From Thiohalobacter thiocyanaticus (lineage in GTDB: Bacteria > Pseudomonadota > Gammaproteobacteria > Thiohalobacterales > Thiohalobacteraceae), in NCBI RefSeq assembly GCF_003932505.1, contig NZ_QZMU01000001.1, forward strand, positions 1,488,001 through 1,552,000: a DNA stretch of 64,000 bases, in the 5' to 3' direction. Numbering within the stretch: position 1 is the first letter of the stretch; each line of letters begins with the position of its first letter. A program made the position numbers and the translations under genes. This document shows positions 1 to 7,820 of the stretch, piece after piece. The notes under the pieces were generated by a model that made no database searches, was not told where the DNA came from, and saw only the letters and a list, made by a program, of their open reading frames with translations.

Positions 1-737
1 GTCGCGCCCTCAAGGAACACGAGTTCGTACCCCACTACCAGCCGCAGGTGGACATGAACAGCGGCCGGATCGTCGGGGCCGAGGCGCTGGCACGCTGGCA
101 CTCTCACGACCGCGGACTCATATCTCCGGCCGAGTTCATCCCGGTGGCGGAGGAGACCGGCCTGATCGACCAACTCGGGCGCAGCATCCTCACCCAGGCC
201 TGTGCTCAGATTCTGGAGTGGCAGCGCAGCGGCATCCGACTGCCGGTGTCGGTGAATATCTCGGGGCGTCAGTTCGCTATCCCCGGTTTCGTCGATCAGG
301 TACAGGACATCATCGCCGGGACCGGCATCGACCCGGCGCAGCTGGAGCTGGAGATAACGGAGCAGGTGTTCCTGGAGGACATGGACGAGGCCACGGACAA
401 GCTGTGGCAACTGCGTGACCTGGGGGTGTCGATCGCCATCGACGATTTCGGCATCGGCTATTCGTCGCTCAGCTACCTCAAGCGCCTGCCCTTCAACACC
501 TTGAAGATCGACCGCGCCTTCACCCGTGACATCTGCGACGACGCCCGCGATGTCGCCATCCTGCGCGCCATCCTGTCACTGTCGCGCGACCTGCGCCTGA
601 ACACAATCATCGAGGGCGTGGAAACCGAAGCGCAGAAAAAACTGCTGTTGCGGCTGGGCTGTGAGCGGGCGCAGGGCTTTCTGTTCCATCAGCCGCTGCC
701 GGCAGCGGAACTGACCCCGCTGTTGGTCAAACGATAA
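1..737 (+). CDS. EAL-domain cyclic-di-GMP phosphodiesterase, C-terminal part (5' end outside window)
   Basis: The reading frame is open from base 3 and has no start inside the window, so the gene begins upstream. What is present is a nearly complete EAL domain, which hydrolyses c-di-GMP to pGpG. Visible motifs are the signature EALARW, the metal-binding ELEITEQ, the DDFGIGYSSLSYLK loop 6 segment, KIDRAF and the late EGVET and QGFLFHQPLP blocks. These are the residues of a catalytically competent EAL domain, so activity is likely. Sensory, PAS or GGDEF domains that usually precede such an EAL domain would lie outside the window. The frame ends at TAA 735-737, just before a repeat element that contains a strong hairpin which may end the transcript. 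Confidence 0.9.
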   Translation, partial: RALKEHEFVPHYQPQVDMNSGRIVGAEALARWHSHDRGLISPAEFIPVAEETGLIDQLGRSILTQACAQILEWQRSGIRLPVSVNISGRQFAIPGFVDQVQDIIAGTGIDPAQLELEITEQVFLEDMDEATDKLWQLRDLGVSIAIDDFGIGYSSLSYLKRLPFNTLKIDRAFTRDICDDARDVAILRAILSLSRDLRLNTIIEGVETEAQKKLLLRLGCERAQGFLFHQPLPAAELTPLLVKR

Positions 738-742
738 ATAAT

Positions 743-868
743 GGCCACGGAATACACGGAAAGTACGGAAAAATGATATATGCATATTCCCTTCTCATTG
801 CGGGCGCGCAGCGCCACGGCAATGAGAAGGGAATAGTATACGTCCGTGTTTTCCGTGTATTCCGTGGC
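743..868. repeat. Nested intergenic repeat: CCACGGAATACACGGAA arms around a 16-bp hairpin
   Basis: The left arm (743-772) carries GCCACGGAATACACGGAA and the right arm (843-868) carries its reverse complement. Inside lies a perfect 16-bp inverted repeat (786-801 and 819-834, starting ATTCCCTTCTCATT) with a 17-base loop. The arms recur at 1530, 11831, 25213 and, diverged, at 56419. The inner hairpin could serve as a terminator for the EAL gene. Confidence 0.85.
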
Positions 869-881
869 GCTCTTTAGTATT

Positions 882-1472
882 TCAGTCGCGCACCGCTAGG
901 GCGACGGTGTACTGCCGTCCCTGCTTGACCTTGTCGTAGTTGCCGAACACGGCCTTCATCTCGCGCTCGAACAGTCGGCGCAGGCCGGTGATGCTCACCA
1001 CCCACAGGCGCCCGCCCGGCCGCAGACGGGCATGGGCATCATGCAGCATGATCGCCAGCAATTCCTTGCCGACCTTGGCCGGGACATTGGAAGCGATCAG
1101 GTCGAACTTCAGCTCCGGGTCGACATGCTGAAAAACATTGCTCAGCCGGGCACGGGCGTTTGTGATGCCATTGAGTTCGGCATTGCGGTTGGCGTACTCC
1201 ACCGCCAGGAAGTCCTTGTCCACCATCAGGGTCCGTCCTTCTGGCGCCAGCCGCGCCAGGGTCAGGCCGACAGGGCCATAGCCGCAGCCGAGATCAAAGC
1301 AGTCGTCGCCGGGATTCACCTCGATGTGCCTCAGCAGCAGCCGGGTGCCTTCGTCGATCTCGCGCGGCGAAAACAGACCCCAGGTGGTATGAAAAGTGAT
1401 CTCCTGGTCGCGCAGGGTTTCGGTGAAGACAAGGTCCTGGCGGATGCGGTGCAGATAGTCGTCGGCGGGCAT
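882..1472 (-). CDS. Class I SAM-dependent methyltransferase, small (RsmC/MTS-like)
   Basis: A 196-residue protein. The SAM-binding motif I DLGCGYGPVG lies at about residues 60-69, followed by an acidic motif II end (MVDKD) and SNVPAK at about 128-133, where RsmC/HemK-type N6 or N2 methyltransferases carry NPPF/NPPY. The overall pattern matches the methyltransferase small domain family that includes the 16S rRNA G1207 methyltransferase RsmC, but the N-terminal half of RsmC is absent and NVPA departs from NPP, so the substrate is uncertain. It is a single gene bracketed by two repeat elements. Confidence 0.75.
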   Translation of the reverse strand: MPADDYLHRIRQDLVFTETLRDQEITFHTTWGLFSPREIDEGTRLLLRHIEVNPGDDCFDLGCGYGPVGLTLARLAPEGRTLMVDKDFLAVEYANRNAELNGITNARARLSNVFQHVDPELKFDLIASNVPAKVGKELLAIMLHDAHARLRPGGRLWVVSITGLRRLFEREMKAVFGNYDKVKQGRQYTVALAVRD

Positions 1473-1529
1473 GGCGTGAGACGTGAGCTATGAGTCATCC
1501 GGGAGTATACCCGAACCCTCTTAAAGAAC

Positions 1530-1715
1530 GCCACGGAATACACGGAAGGCACGGAATAATGAATGTAGGTTGGGTTAGGCGCTGCGCGCCGTAACCCAAC
1601 ATGCCGCGACAGTGTCGGGTTACGCTGCGCTAACCCGACCTACAACGCTGCGGTCCGACGATGAGAAGATTGTAGACATAATATCTTTTTCCGTGCTTTC
1701 CGTGTATTCCGTGGC
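1530..1715. repeat. Nested intergenic repeat: CCACGGAA arms around a GTAGGTTGGGTTA hairpin
   Basis: Left arm 1530-1558 and inverted right arm 1686-1715 are of the CCACGGAATACACGGAA type. The interior contains GTAGGTTGGGTTA (1565-1577) and its near inverse TAACCCGACCTAC (1631-1643), a second repeat family that also appears at 25354 and 27416. The element lies between the methyltransferase start and the end of cbbO. Confidence 0.85.
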
Positions 1716-1721
1716 GCTCTT

Positions 1722-4049
1722 CTATGAAGTCAGCGTCGCGAACAGAACCGGCAGCTTTTCGGGCAGGCGCTCCACCTGGTCGATGATGGTGTAGTTGTTG
1801 GCGCCGAATATGCGCTTGACGTAATCGTCAGCACCCGCATCCAGGGTCAGACAGTAGCTCATCACCCCCTTGCTGTAGAGCTCCTCCACCGCCTTTTTGG
1901 TGTCGTGGCGCAGATACTGGGGGTCGCGCTCGTCGATGTCGGCCGGCTCGCCGTCGGTAACCAGGAGCAGCAGCTTGCGCCGTTCCGGCTGCTTGAGCAG
2001 ATGCTGGCCGGCGTGCCGCATGGCCGCACCCATGCGGGTGGACAGCCCGCCCTGCATCCCGGCCAGACGCGATTTCACTTCGTCACTGAACTTCTCATTG
2101 AAATCCTTGAAGCGGTAATACTGCACGTCATGGCGCCCGTCCGAGGCGAAACCGTGAATGGCGAAGGGGTCTCCGATTCCGTCGATGGCGGTCGCGACCA
2201 GCGCGCAGGCCTCACGGGTCAGTTGCAGTACCGTCTTGTCCGAGCCGTTTACCGTCTCGTTGGTGGACTCGGACAGATCCAGCAGCACCACCACGGCCAG
2301 ATCACGGCTCTTGATCACGTTGCGCATGGTGATACGGGGATTGGGATGCTCGCCCATGCGGATGGATATCATGGCGTCGACGGCAGCGTTGATATCGATC
2401 TCGTCGCCGTCTTCCATGTTGCGTACCCGCTGCACACCTTCCGGCTGCAGCATGTCGATGATCTGCCGGATACGGTGGGCGATGGGCCGGTGCTCGACCA
2501 GGATGTCGTCGATGATCCCGGGATCGGCCTTGGGCTGACGCCGTTCATGGAGCGTTACCCAGTCGGGTCGGTGCAGCTGCACCTGGTAGTCCCATTCCTG
2601 GTAGTGATAGGGGTCGGAGATGGGCTCCTTGCCCTCCAGCTCGTTGATGGTGCAGCCCTCCTGATCCAGCCAGAAGGGCGTCTCGAGGCGCCAGACCTCC
2701 TGGGCATCGTCGCCGGCGAACTCCACATCCAGCTCGTTGACCATCTCTATCAGACTGACCGTCCGGCGGACCTGGCGCTTACTGGCGGGCAGGTATTCCA
2801 CACCCTTCTCCCAGGAAAACTCCTCGAACTCCCACACGATGCGGTTGTCGTCCCGGTACGGGATGCGGATGCTTTCCAGGATGCGCAGGCTGGGCACCTC
2901 CTTGCGCGCGGCAAAGACATGGAACAGTTCCATGCCCAGGTCCCAGGAAAACTGGTTGTTACCCTTGTTCGCTTCGATATCGGCAAGGAATTTCCCGGCG
3001 AAGGCGCTGATCTCATCGTCATCACAGCTTACGTCGCCTTCGAGCAGCATGAGCGCCAGCTCTTCCAGGCGCTCGACGGTGGGATGCTCGACCCTGCTTT
3101 CCTTCTCCGCCTGCATCAATGACTTCCACAGCCGCTTCAGGCCGGGGAATTCCTGTCCGGCACAATACTCCACCCGGGCGTCTTCGATCAGACCAATGAA
3201 AAACATCTGCGCCGGGGAAAGCTGCTCGGCGGAAATGGCGCTGGTGCTGTAGCACATATGCGCGGAGGCATGGGCGGCGATGGCACGATAGATTTCCAGG
3301 CCCTTGATCTCGCCGATATCATCAACGGCATCGGGCAGGTGCACGATGTGGTTCTCGATATAGGGCTTGAAGCTGGGCGAATCGGCCTCGGCCGGGCGCA
3401 GGAAGAAGTCCCGCCCCCAGAAGGCCCGCAGGTAAAAATTCAGTTTGCGCTGCACATCGATGAACAGGGTGCCGCGGCGTTCCTTCTGCAGCACCTTGAG
3501 ACTGTCAGCGGTCTTGAGATCGAAATATTCGACCTGCTTGTTCAGATCACGACGGTAGGCTTCGGCGCCGAAGTTCACCCAGCGGCGCAGGCCGCCGAGC
3601 GTCAGCTTGGACAGGAGCTCATCGATATGGCGCAGCATCGGCCGCATGCCACGCGGCGCCTTGGCCGACATCTGGTGGATGAGCTGCAGATAGCTGCGCA
3701 CGAGCTCGGCGTCGCCCAGCCGGCGGGCGGCCGTGGGCAGACTGGCGAACATCAGCGCGATCACCTCGCCCGAGGTCATGGAGGACAGCTTCATCGCTGC
3801 GGCGATCACGTCGCGTATGACATCCTCGCCGACTTCCTTGGCCACCATCGGCATTTCTTCGAGGTAGGCCAGCACCAGGTCATGGCCGCGACCAAGGCTG
3901 CACAGCCCCTTGCCGCCCTCCATGTATTCCTGCAACCCTGCCGGCGACATCACCCGCGAAGCTTCCAGGAATGTCGACTCCAGGGTGTCGCGGATTTCCG
4001 GCGCCGCCTTCTCGAAACAGTCGCGGTAATCGTCGAGGTTAATCGTCAT
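1722..4049 (-). CDS. cbbO: CbbO, von Willebrand factor A protein of the RuBisCO activase complex
   Basis: A 775-residue protein. Its C-terminal part (about residues 580-775) is a vWA domain with the MIDAS motif DLSEST, a conserved TRMGAAMRHA segment and the LLLLVTDGEP strand. CbbO recruits the hexameric AAA+ protein CbbQ to inhibited RuBisCO, and the pair removes inhibitory sugar phosphates. It is last in the cbbL-cbbS-cbbQ-cbbO order typical of form IAq RuBisCO operons. I place the start at ATG 4049 (MTINLDDYRD). A TTG nine codons upstream lies within a repeat hairpin and is an unlikely start. The protein is a clear paralogue of NorD at 25458-27293. Confidence 0.93.
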   Translation of the reverse strand: MTINLDDYRDCFEKAAPEIRDTLESTFLEASRVMSPAGLQEYMEGGKGLCSLGRGHDLVLAYLEEMPMVAKEVGEDVIRDVIAAAMKLSSMTSGEVIALMFASLPTAARRLGDAELVRSYLQLIHQMSAKAPRGMRPMLRHIDELLSKLTLGGLRRWVNFGAEAYRRDLNKQVEYFDLKTADSLKVLQKERRGTLFIDVQRKLNFYLRAFWGRDFFLRPAEADSPSFKPYIENHIVHLPDAVDDIGEIKGLEIYRAIAAHASAHMCYSTSAISAEQLSPAQMFFIGLIEDARVEYCAGQEFPGLKRLWKSLMQAEKESRVEHPTVERLEELALMLLEGDVSCDDDEISAFAGKFLADIEANKGNNQFSWDLGMELFHVFAARKEVPSLRILESIRIPYRDDNRIVWEFEEFSWEKGVEYLPASKRQVRRTVSLIEMVNELDVEFAGDDAQEVWRLETPFWLDQEGCTINELEGKEPISDPYHYQEWDYQVQLHRPDWVTLHERRQPKADPGIIDDILVEHRPIAHRIRQIIDMLQPEGVQRVRNMEDGDEIDINAAVDAMISIRMGEHPNPRITMRNVIKSRDLAVVVLLDLSESTNETVNGSDKTVLQLTREACALVATAIDGIGDPFAIHGFASDGRHDVQYYRFKDFNEKFSDEVKSRLAGMQGGLSTRMGAAMRHAGQHLLKQPERRKLLLLVTDGEPADIDERDPQYLRHDTKKAVEELYSKGVMSYCLTLDAGADDYVKRIFGANNYTIIDQVERLPEKLPVLFATLTS

Positions 4050-4068
4050 AATCCATGCGCATAGCTGA

Positions 4069-4146
4069 AACCGCAAAGGCGAAGAAGGCGTGCAAAGTCA
4101 TACAATGACATATAACCTTTGCGCGCCTTGGCGCGACTTGGCGGTT
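4069..4146. repeat. Inverted repeat of CCGCAAAGGCGAAGAAGGCG type between cbbQ and cbbO
   Basis: AACCGCAAAGGCGAAGAAGGCG at the left and CGCCTTGGCGCGACTTGGCGGTT at the right are imperfect inverted copies, with a small TCATACAATGA palindrome in the middle. A related left arm occurs at 27380. The element fills almost the whole cbbQ-cbbO spacer and is presumably transcribed as a hairpin. Confidence 0.75.
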
Positions 4147-4155
4147 AAAGTGTTT

Positions 4156-4965
4156 TTAACCGAAATAGGTATTCACCGCTGCATCCAGGGTGTCGCGCAT
4201 GTCGGGATCATCCGTGAGCGGACGCACCAGGGTCATGCTGCAGGCGGCCATGGGCTCCACGCCCTTGGTGATCAGCTGTCCGGCATAGACCAGCAACCGG
4301 GTGGAGATGCCTTCGTCCAGACCGTGTCCCTTGAGGTTGCGGGCCCGGTGGGCAATCTGCACCAGTTTCTCGGCGACATCCTTGTCGACCCCGGTTTCGT
4401 GGGCGACGATACTGGCCTCTGTATCGGCGTCGGGGTAATCGAAGTCCATGGCACCGAAACGCTGTTTGGTGGACTGCTTCAGATCCTTCATCAGGCTCTG
4501 ATAACCCGGGTTGTAGGAAATCACCAGCTGGAAGTCCGGATGCGCCTCTATCACCTCGCCCTTCTTGTCCAGCGGCAGGGTACGGCGATGATCGGTGAGC
4601 GGATGGATGACGACCGTCGTATCCTGACGCGCCTCGACCACTTCGTCGAGATAGCAGATGGCACCGATACGCGCCGCGGTCGTCAGCGGGCCGTCCTGCC
4701 ACACGGTGCCTTCCTTGTCCAGCAGATAGCGCCCCACCAGGTCGGAGGCCGTCATGTCCTCATTGCAGGCCACGGTGATCAGCGGACGCTTCAGCTTGTA
4801 TGCCATGTATTCGACGAAGCGTGACTTGCCACAACCGGTCGGCCCCTTCAGCATCACCGGCATGCGGGCGTCATAGGCTGCCTCGTAGAGTTCTACCTCG
4901 TTACCGACCGGCTCGTAGTAGGGCTCCTGCTTGATCTTGTACTGGTCGATCTTTGCTTCACTCAT
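4156..4965 (-). CDS. cbbQ: CbbQ, MoxR-type AAA+ ATPase (RuBisCO activase)
   Basis: A 269-residue MoxR-family AAA+ ATPase. Walker A GPTGCGKS is at residues 41-48 and Walker B ICYLDEV at about 103-109. Downstream are the sensor region SYNPGYQ and the AAA lid. With CbbO it forms the Rca-like remodelling complex that reactivates form I RuBisCO. The length matches CbbQ/NorQ proteins. It lies downstream of cbbS across a 240-base spacer with a strong hairpin. The paralogue NorQ is at 28985-29803. Confidence 0.94.
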   Translation of the reverse strand: MSEAKIDQYKIKQEPYYEPVGNEVELYEAAYDARMPVMLKGPTGCGKSRFVEYMAYKLKRPLITVACNEDMTASDLVGRYLLDKEGTVWQDGPLTTAARIGAICYLDEVVEARQDTTVVIHPLTDHRRTLPLDKKGEVIEAHPDFQLVISYNPGYQSLMKDLKQSTKQRFGAMDFDYPDADTEASIVAHETGVDKDVAEKLVQIAHRARNLKGHGLDEGISTRLLVYAGQLITKGVEPMAACSMTLVRPLTDDPDMRDTLDAAVNTYFG

Positions 4966-5095
4966 ATCTCTTCATCCTTCCTGGTTCTGCACCATAAAGA
5001 ACACCAGGAACACATTGCTGATTCGGATCCCCGCCATCCGCCCGACCTGATGTTTGCATTCCTGGTATCCCTCGTGGCTGCATGGGACCAATAAA

Positions 5096-5127
5096 GAACC
5101 CCTGTCCGGCAGACCGGGCAGGGGCTC
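5096..5127 (-). terminator. Hairpin in the cbbS-cbbQ spacer (partial terminator or mRNA-stability element)
   Basis: On the minus strand GAGCCCCTGCCCGG, loop TCTG, CCGGACAGGGGTTC forms a long stem with a central mismatch, followed by the short weak U tract TTTATT. It sits just downstream of cbbS. Such a site would let most transcripts stop after cbbLS and leave less cbbQO message. This function is inferred from position. Confidence 0.6.
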
Positions 5128-5206
5128 GATTGGTTAGTGTCCTGACACACCTCCAATGGCGTTTTCAGAGCCACCGAGCCGCAGCAGAACACGCACCTGC
5201 GCGGTC

Positions 5207-5563
5207 TTACTTCATCGGGCCGCGGAAGATGACCATGGAGGCACCCTGCGACTGCGCGTAGTTGTCGTAACCGATCAGGCGCACGTGATTGTTGGGATGC
5301 GCCTTGTGGCAGGCTTCCGCCTCGCCCAGGATACGATCCACGTCGGTTTCGCCGAACATCGGCAGCTTCCACATGTACCAGTAATGGTCGAAGGCATTCT
5401 CCGGCTCGGTGTGCTCGATGGCCGGGTTCCAGCCCTGATCCACGATGTACTGGACCTGTGCACGGATCTTGTCCTTGTCCAGCTCCGGCAGGTAGGAGAA
5501 GGTCTCGAATTTCCGGCTCGAAGTGTCGGTGAGACTGGATTTGTAATCTTGCATTTCGCTCAT
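5207..5563 (-). CDS. cbbS: RuBisCO small subunit, form IA
   Basis: A 118-residue protein matching form I RuBisCO small subunits: the [10 protein letters not shown] start, the [12 protein letters not shown] segment that contacts the large subunit, and the [13 protein letters not shown] tail. It completes the L8S8 holoenzyme with CbbL, encoded 131 bases upstream. The chosen start ATG 5563 has GAGGA seven bases before it; a second ATG three codons in is possible. It is followed by a hairpin separating it from cbbQ. Confidence 0.97.
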   Translation of the reverse strand: MSEMQDYKSSLTDTSSRKFETFSYLPELDKDKIRAQVQYIVDQGWNPAIEHTEPENAFDHYWYMWKLPMFGETDVDRILGEAEACHKAHPNNHVRLIGYDNYAQSQGASMVIFRGPMK

Positions 5564-5649
5564 TGCTTAATCCTCAATGCTGACTCTTGAATTCATGCGG
5601 CCAACAAGAAAGTCAGGGGCGCGCCGCTGCGGACCACCGGCGGTCGCAT

Positions 5650-5671
5650 CCCCATCGCCGGGACGATGGGG
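5650..5671 (-). promoter_or_regulatory. Hairpin in the cbbL-cbbS spacer
   Basis: CCCCATCG and CGATGGGG form a perfect 8-bp stem with a 6-base loop. There is no U tract, so it is more likely a 3' stability element of the cbbL message than a terminator. Confidence 0.45.
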
Positions 5672-5694
5672 CCCCTGCTCCTCGCCTCGGTCCT

Positions 5695-7122
5695 TTACTT
5701 ATGCGACACATCCAGCTTGTCGACGGTGTCGAACTCGAACTTGATTTCCTTCCAGGTTTCCATGGCCGCGTTGAGCTCGGGACTGTGCTTGGCCGCTTCA
5801 CGCAGCACATCGCCGCCACGCTTCTCGAGACCCTCGGCACCATTGCGGTTACGATCCTCGACACAGGCTTCCAGTGCGACGCGGTTGGCCGCTGCACCGG
5901 CCGCGTTGCCCCAGGGGTGACCCAGGGTGCCGCCGCCGAACTGCAGGACGGAGTCGTCGCCGAAGATGGTGGTCAGTGCCGGCATGTGCCAGACGTGGAT
6001 ACCACCGGATGCAACCGGGAACACGCCGGGCATTGAGCCCCAGTCCTGGTCGAAGAAGATACCGCGGTCACGGTCTTCCTTGATGAAGGAGTCGCGCATG
6101 ATGTCGATCCAACCCAGAGTGGCATCGCGGTCGCCCTCGAGCTTGCCCACCACGGTACCGGAGTGCAGGTGGTCACCACCGGACAGGCGCAGGATCTTGG
6201 CCAGCACACGGAAGTGGATACCGTGCTTGGGATGGCGGTCGAGTACAGCGTGCATGGCGCGGTGGATATGCAGCAGGATACCGTTGTCACGGCACCAGTC
6301 GGCCAGACCGGTGTTGGCGCAGAAACCGCCGGTGATGTAGTCGTGCATGATGATCGGGGCGCCCAGTTCCTTGGCATGCTCGGCGCGCTTGAACATCTCG
6401 TCCGGGGTCGGGGCGGTGACGTTGAGGTAGTGACCCTTGCGCTCACCGGTCTCGGCCTCGGCCTTGTGGATGGCTTCCATGACGAAATCGAAACGCTGGC
6501 GCCAGCGCATGAAGGGCTGGGAATTGACGTTCTCGTCGTCCTTGGTGAAGTCCAGACCGCCGCGCAGGCACTCGTAGACGGCACGGCCGTAGTTCTTGGC
6601 CGACAGACCCAGCTTGGGCTTGATGGTGCAGCCCAGCAGCGGACGGCCATACTTGTTCATGATGTCGCGCTCGACCTGAATGCCGTGCGGCGGACCGCCG
6701 CAGGTCTTGACGTAGGCAATCGGGAAGCGGACGTCTTCCAGGCGCAGATGACGCACGGCCTTGAAGCCGAACACGTTACCGACCAGGGAGGTGAAAACGT
6801 TGACCACCGAGCCTTCCTCGAACAGGTCGATCGGATAGGCGATGAACGCATAGTAGGACTCGTCGTCACCGGGGACGTCCTCGATGGCGTAGGCACGGCC
6901 CTTGTAGTAATCCATATCGGTCAGCAGGTCGGTCCACACCGTGGTCCAGGTACCGGTGGAAGACTCGGCAGCCACAGCGGCGGCAGCCTCTTCACGCGGT
7001 ACACCCGGCTGGGGGGTGATCTTAAAGCAGGCAAGGATGTCGGTATCCAGCGGAGTGTAATCCGGCATCCAGTAAGTTTCGCGGTATTCCTTAACACCGG
7101 CGCTATAGCTCTTTACAGCCAT
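5695..7122 (-). CDS. cbbL: RuBisCO large subunit, form IA
   Basis: A 475-residue form I large subunit, the CO2-fixing enzyme of the Calvin cycle. Catalytic K168 and K170 lie in GCTIKPKLG. The carbamylated lysine K194 and Mg ligands D196 and E197 lie in [17 protein letters not shown]. The sequence and the linked cbbS-cbbQ-cbbO genes indicate form IA of the q type rather than the carboxysomal type, since no carboxysome shell gene follows. ATG 7122 has AGGAG eight bases upstream. It is first in its operon and faces a long intergenic region with a LysR-type palindrome. Confidence 0.98.
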   Translation of the reverse strand: MAVKSYSAGVKEYRETYWMPDYTPLDTDILACFKITPQPGVPREEAAAAVAAESSTGTWTTVWTDLLTDMDYYKGRAYAIEDVPGDDESYYAFIAYPIDLFEEGSVVNVFTSLVGNVFGFKAVRHLRLEDVRFPIAYVKTCGGPPHGIQVERDIMNKYGRPLLGCTIKPKLGLSAKNYGRAVYECLRGGLDFTKDDENVNSQPFMRWRQRFDFVMEAIHKAEAETGERKGHYLNVTAPTPDEMFKRAEHAKELGAPIIMHDYITGGFCANTGLADWCRDNGILLHIHRAMHAVLDRHPKHGIHFRVLAKILRLSGGDHLHSGTVVGKLEGDRDATLGWIDIMRDSFIKEDRDRGIFFDQDWGSMPGVFPVASGGIHVWHMPALTTIFGDDSVLQFGGGTLGHPWGNAAGAAANRVALEACVEDRNRNGAEGLEKRGGDVLREAAKHSPELNAAMETWKEIKFEFDTVDKLDVSHK

Positions 7123-7210
7123 GACCTAGCTCCTCATTCATTACCAGTCGTTGTGCCGTCCGCGCCCGCCCAGGGACAGGCACGGACGGCGGAATTCGTT
7201 TGCAGAACAG

Positions 7211-7229
7211 TCCGGATCAACCATCCGGA
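7211..7229 (-). promoter_or_regulatory. Hairpin in the cbbL leader
   Basis: TCCGGAT, five bases, ATCCGGA is a perfect 7-bp inverted repeat about 90 bases upstream of the cbbL start, in what should be its 5' untranslated leader. It may stabilise the mRNA or be an operator. Confidence 0.4.
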
Positions 7230-7330
7230 CGCGCACTATAGCGCCGGCCAGACATCGATAAAATTCAATATTTATGATGGAAACAATAAGTATAGCTTAT
7301 GGTATAAGGATATTTACTAAGTCTTGATTA
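7230..7330 (-). promoter_or_regulatory. cbb promoter region with a LysR-type (CbbR-like) palindrome
   Basis: This is the AT-rich part of the spacer upstream of cbbL. ATAAG-TATAG-CTTAT at 7286-7300 is a palindrome containing a T-N11-A core, the kind of site bound by LysR regulators such as CbbR. TATAGT at 7235-7240 (minus strand) is a possible -10; I see no good -35, which would fit an activator-dependent promoter. No cbbR gene is present in the window. Confidence 0.45.
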
Positions 7331-7791
7331 TTAAATAACTGCTCCTGCTTAATCATGTAGATAGGTATCAGCCCCGAGGCGGGACAACTAATGGGGGTCG
7401 GGCACCTCCTGCCGAACCGGCGCTCGATGCTGAGTGCGTTATATATTAAGGTGTCTCCGCCTGCCTGCCCTGCACCCGCGGCAAGGACGGTCAGTCAGTG
7501 GCGGCGGTCCCTGCCCGGCCCGGCGAATCCCCGTCCAGCCCGTCCCGGACCTGATCCGGGCAACTGGCGGCACCCGCATGGCGTGGGCTACGTTATGAAT
7601 GGACGGGGGTTTTCCGGACAGCCGTATTGCGGGCACGCCAAACAGGATTTCCCTGATTGGGCGTTATAAGACACTGAATTTATTACGTCATAAATTTTTT
7701 ATGTATTAGAATATTATAATATTTTATGACAATTTCAGAAAAGCTAATTGGCAAAAAACAGAGTAGTCTAATACATTCGCCCGTCCTCGAA
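7331..7791. other. Intergenic region between cbbL and soeA
   Basis: The total gap from cbbL to soeA is about 700 bases. The stretch 7380-7640 is GC-rich, has short inverted repeats, and no frame that looks like a protein. From 7680 it turns very AT-rich, with the palindrome CATAAATTTTTTATG (7689-7703) and TATAAT (7715-7720), which could be a -10 element for soeA. I recognise no gene here. Confidence 0.4.
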
Positions 7792-7805
7792 TTGACATGC
7801 ATCAA
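7792..7805 (+). promoter_or_regulatory. FNR/Dnr-type palindrome just upstream of soeA
   Basis: TTGAC-ATGC-ATCAA is a full match to the FNR-family consensus. It ends 15 bases before the soeA start codon, which is too close for a class II activator. If real it would act as a repressor site, or mark a start further downstream. Confidence 0.45.
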
Positions 7806-7820
7806 CCACGGTCAGGAACT

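Noticed and set aside
743-868. Regularly spaced repeats as a possible CRISPR array
   Set aside because: The copies are inverted pairs, not direct repeats with uniform spacers, and no cas gene is present anywhere in the window.
7391-7669. A 92-codon plus-strand frame in the cbbL-soeA spacer
   Set aside because: Proline- and arginine-rich composition, no recognisable domain, no Shine-Dalgarno and poor codon use; it looks like a chance frame in GC-rich DNA.
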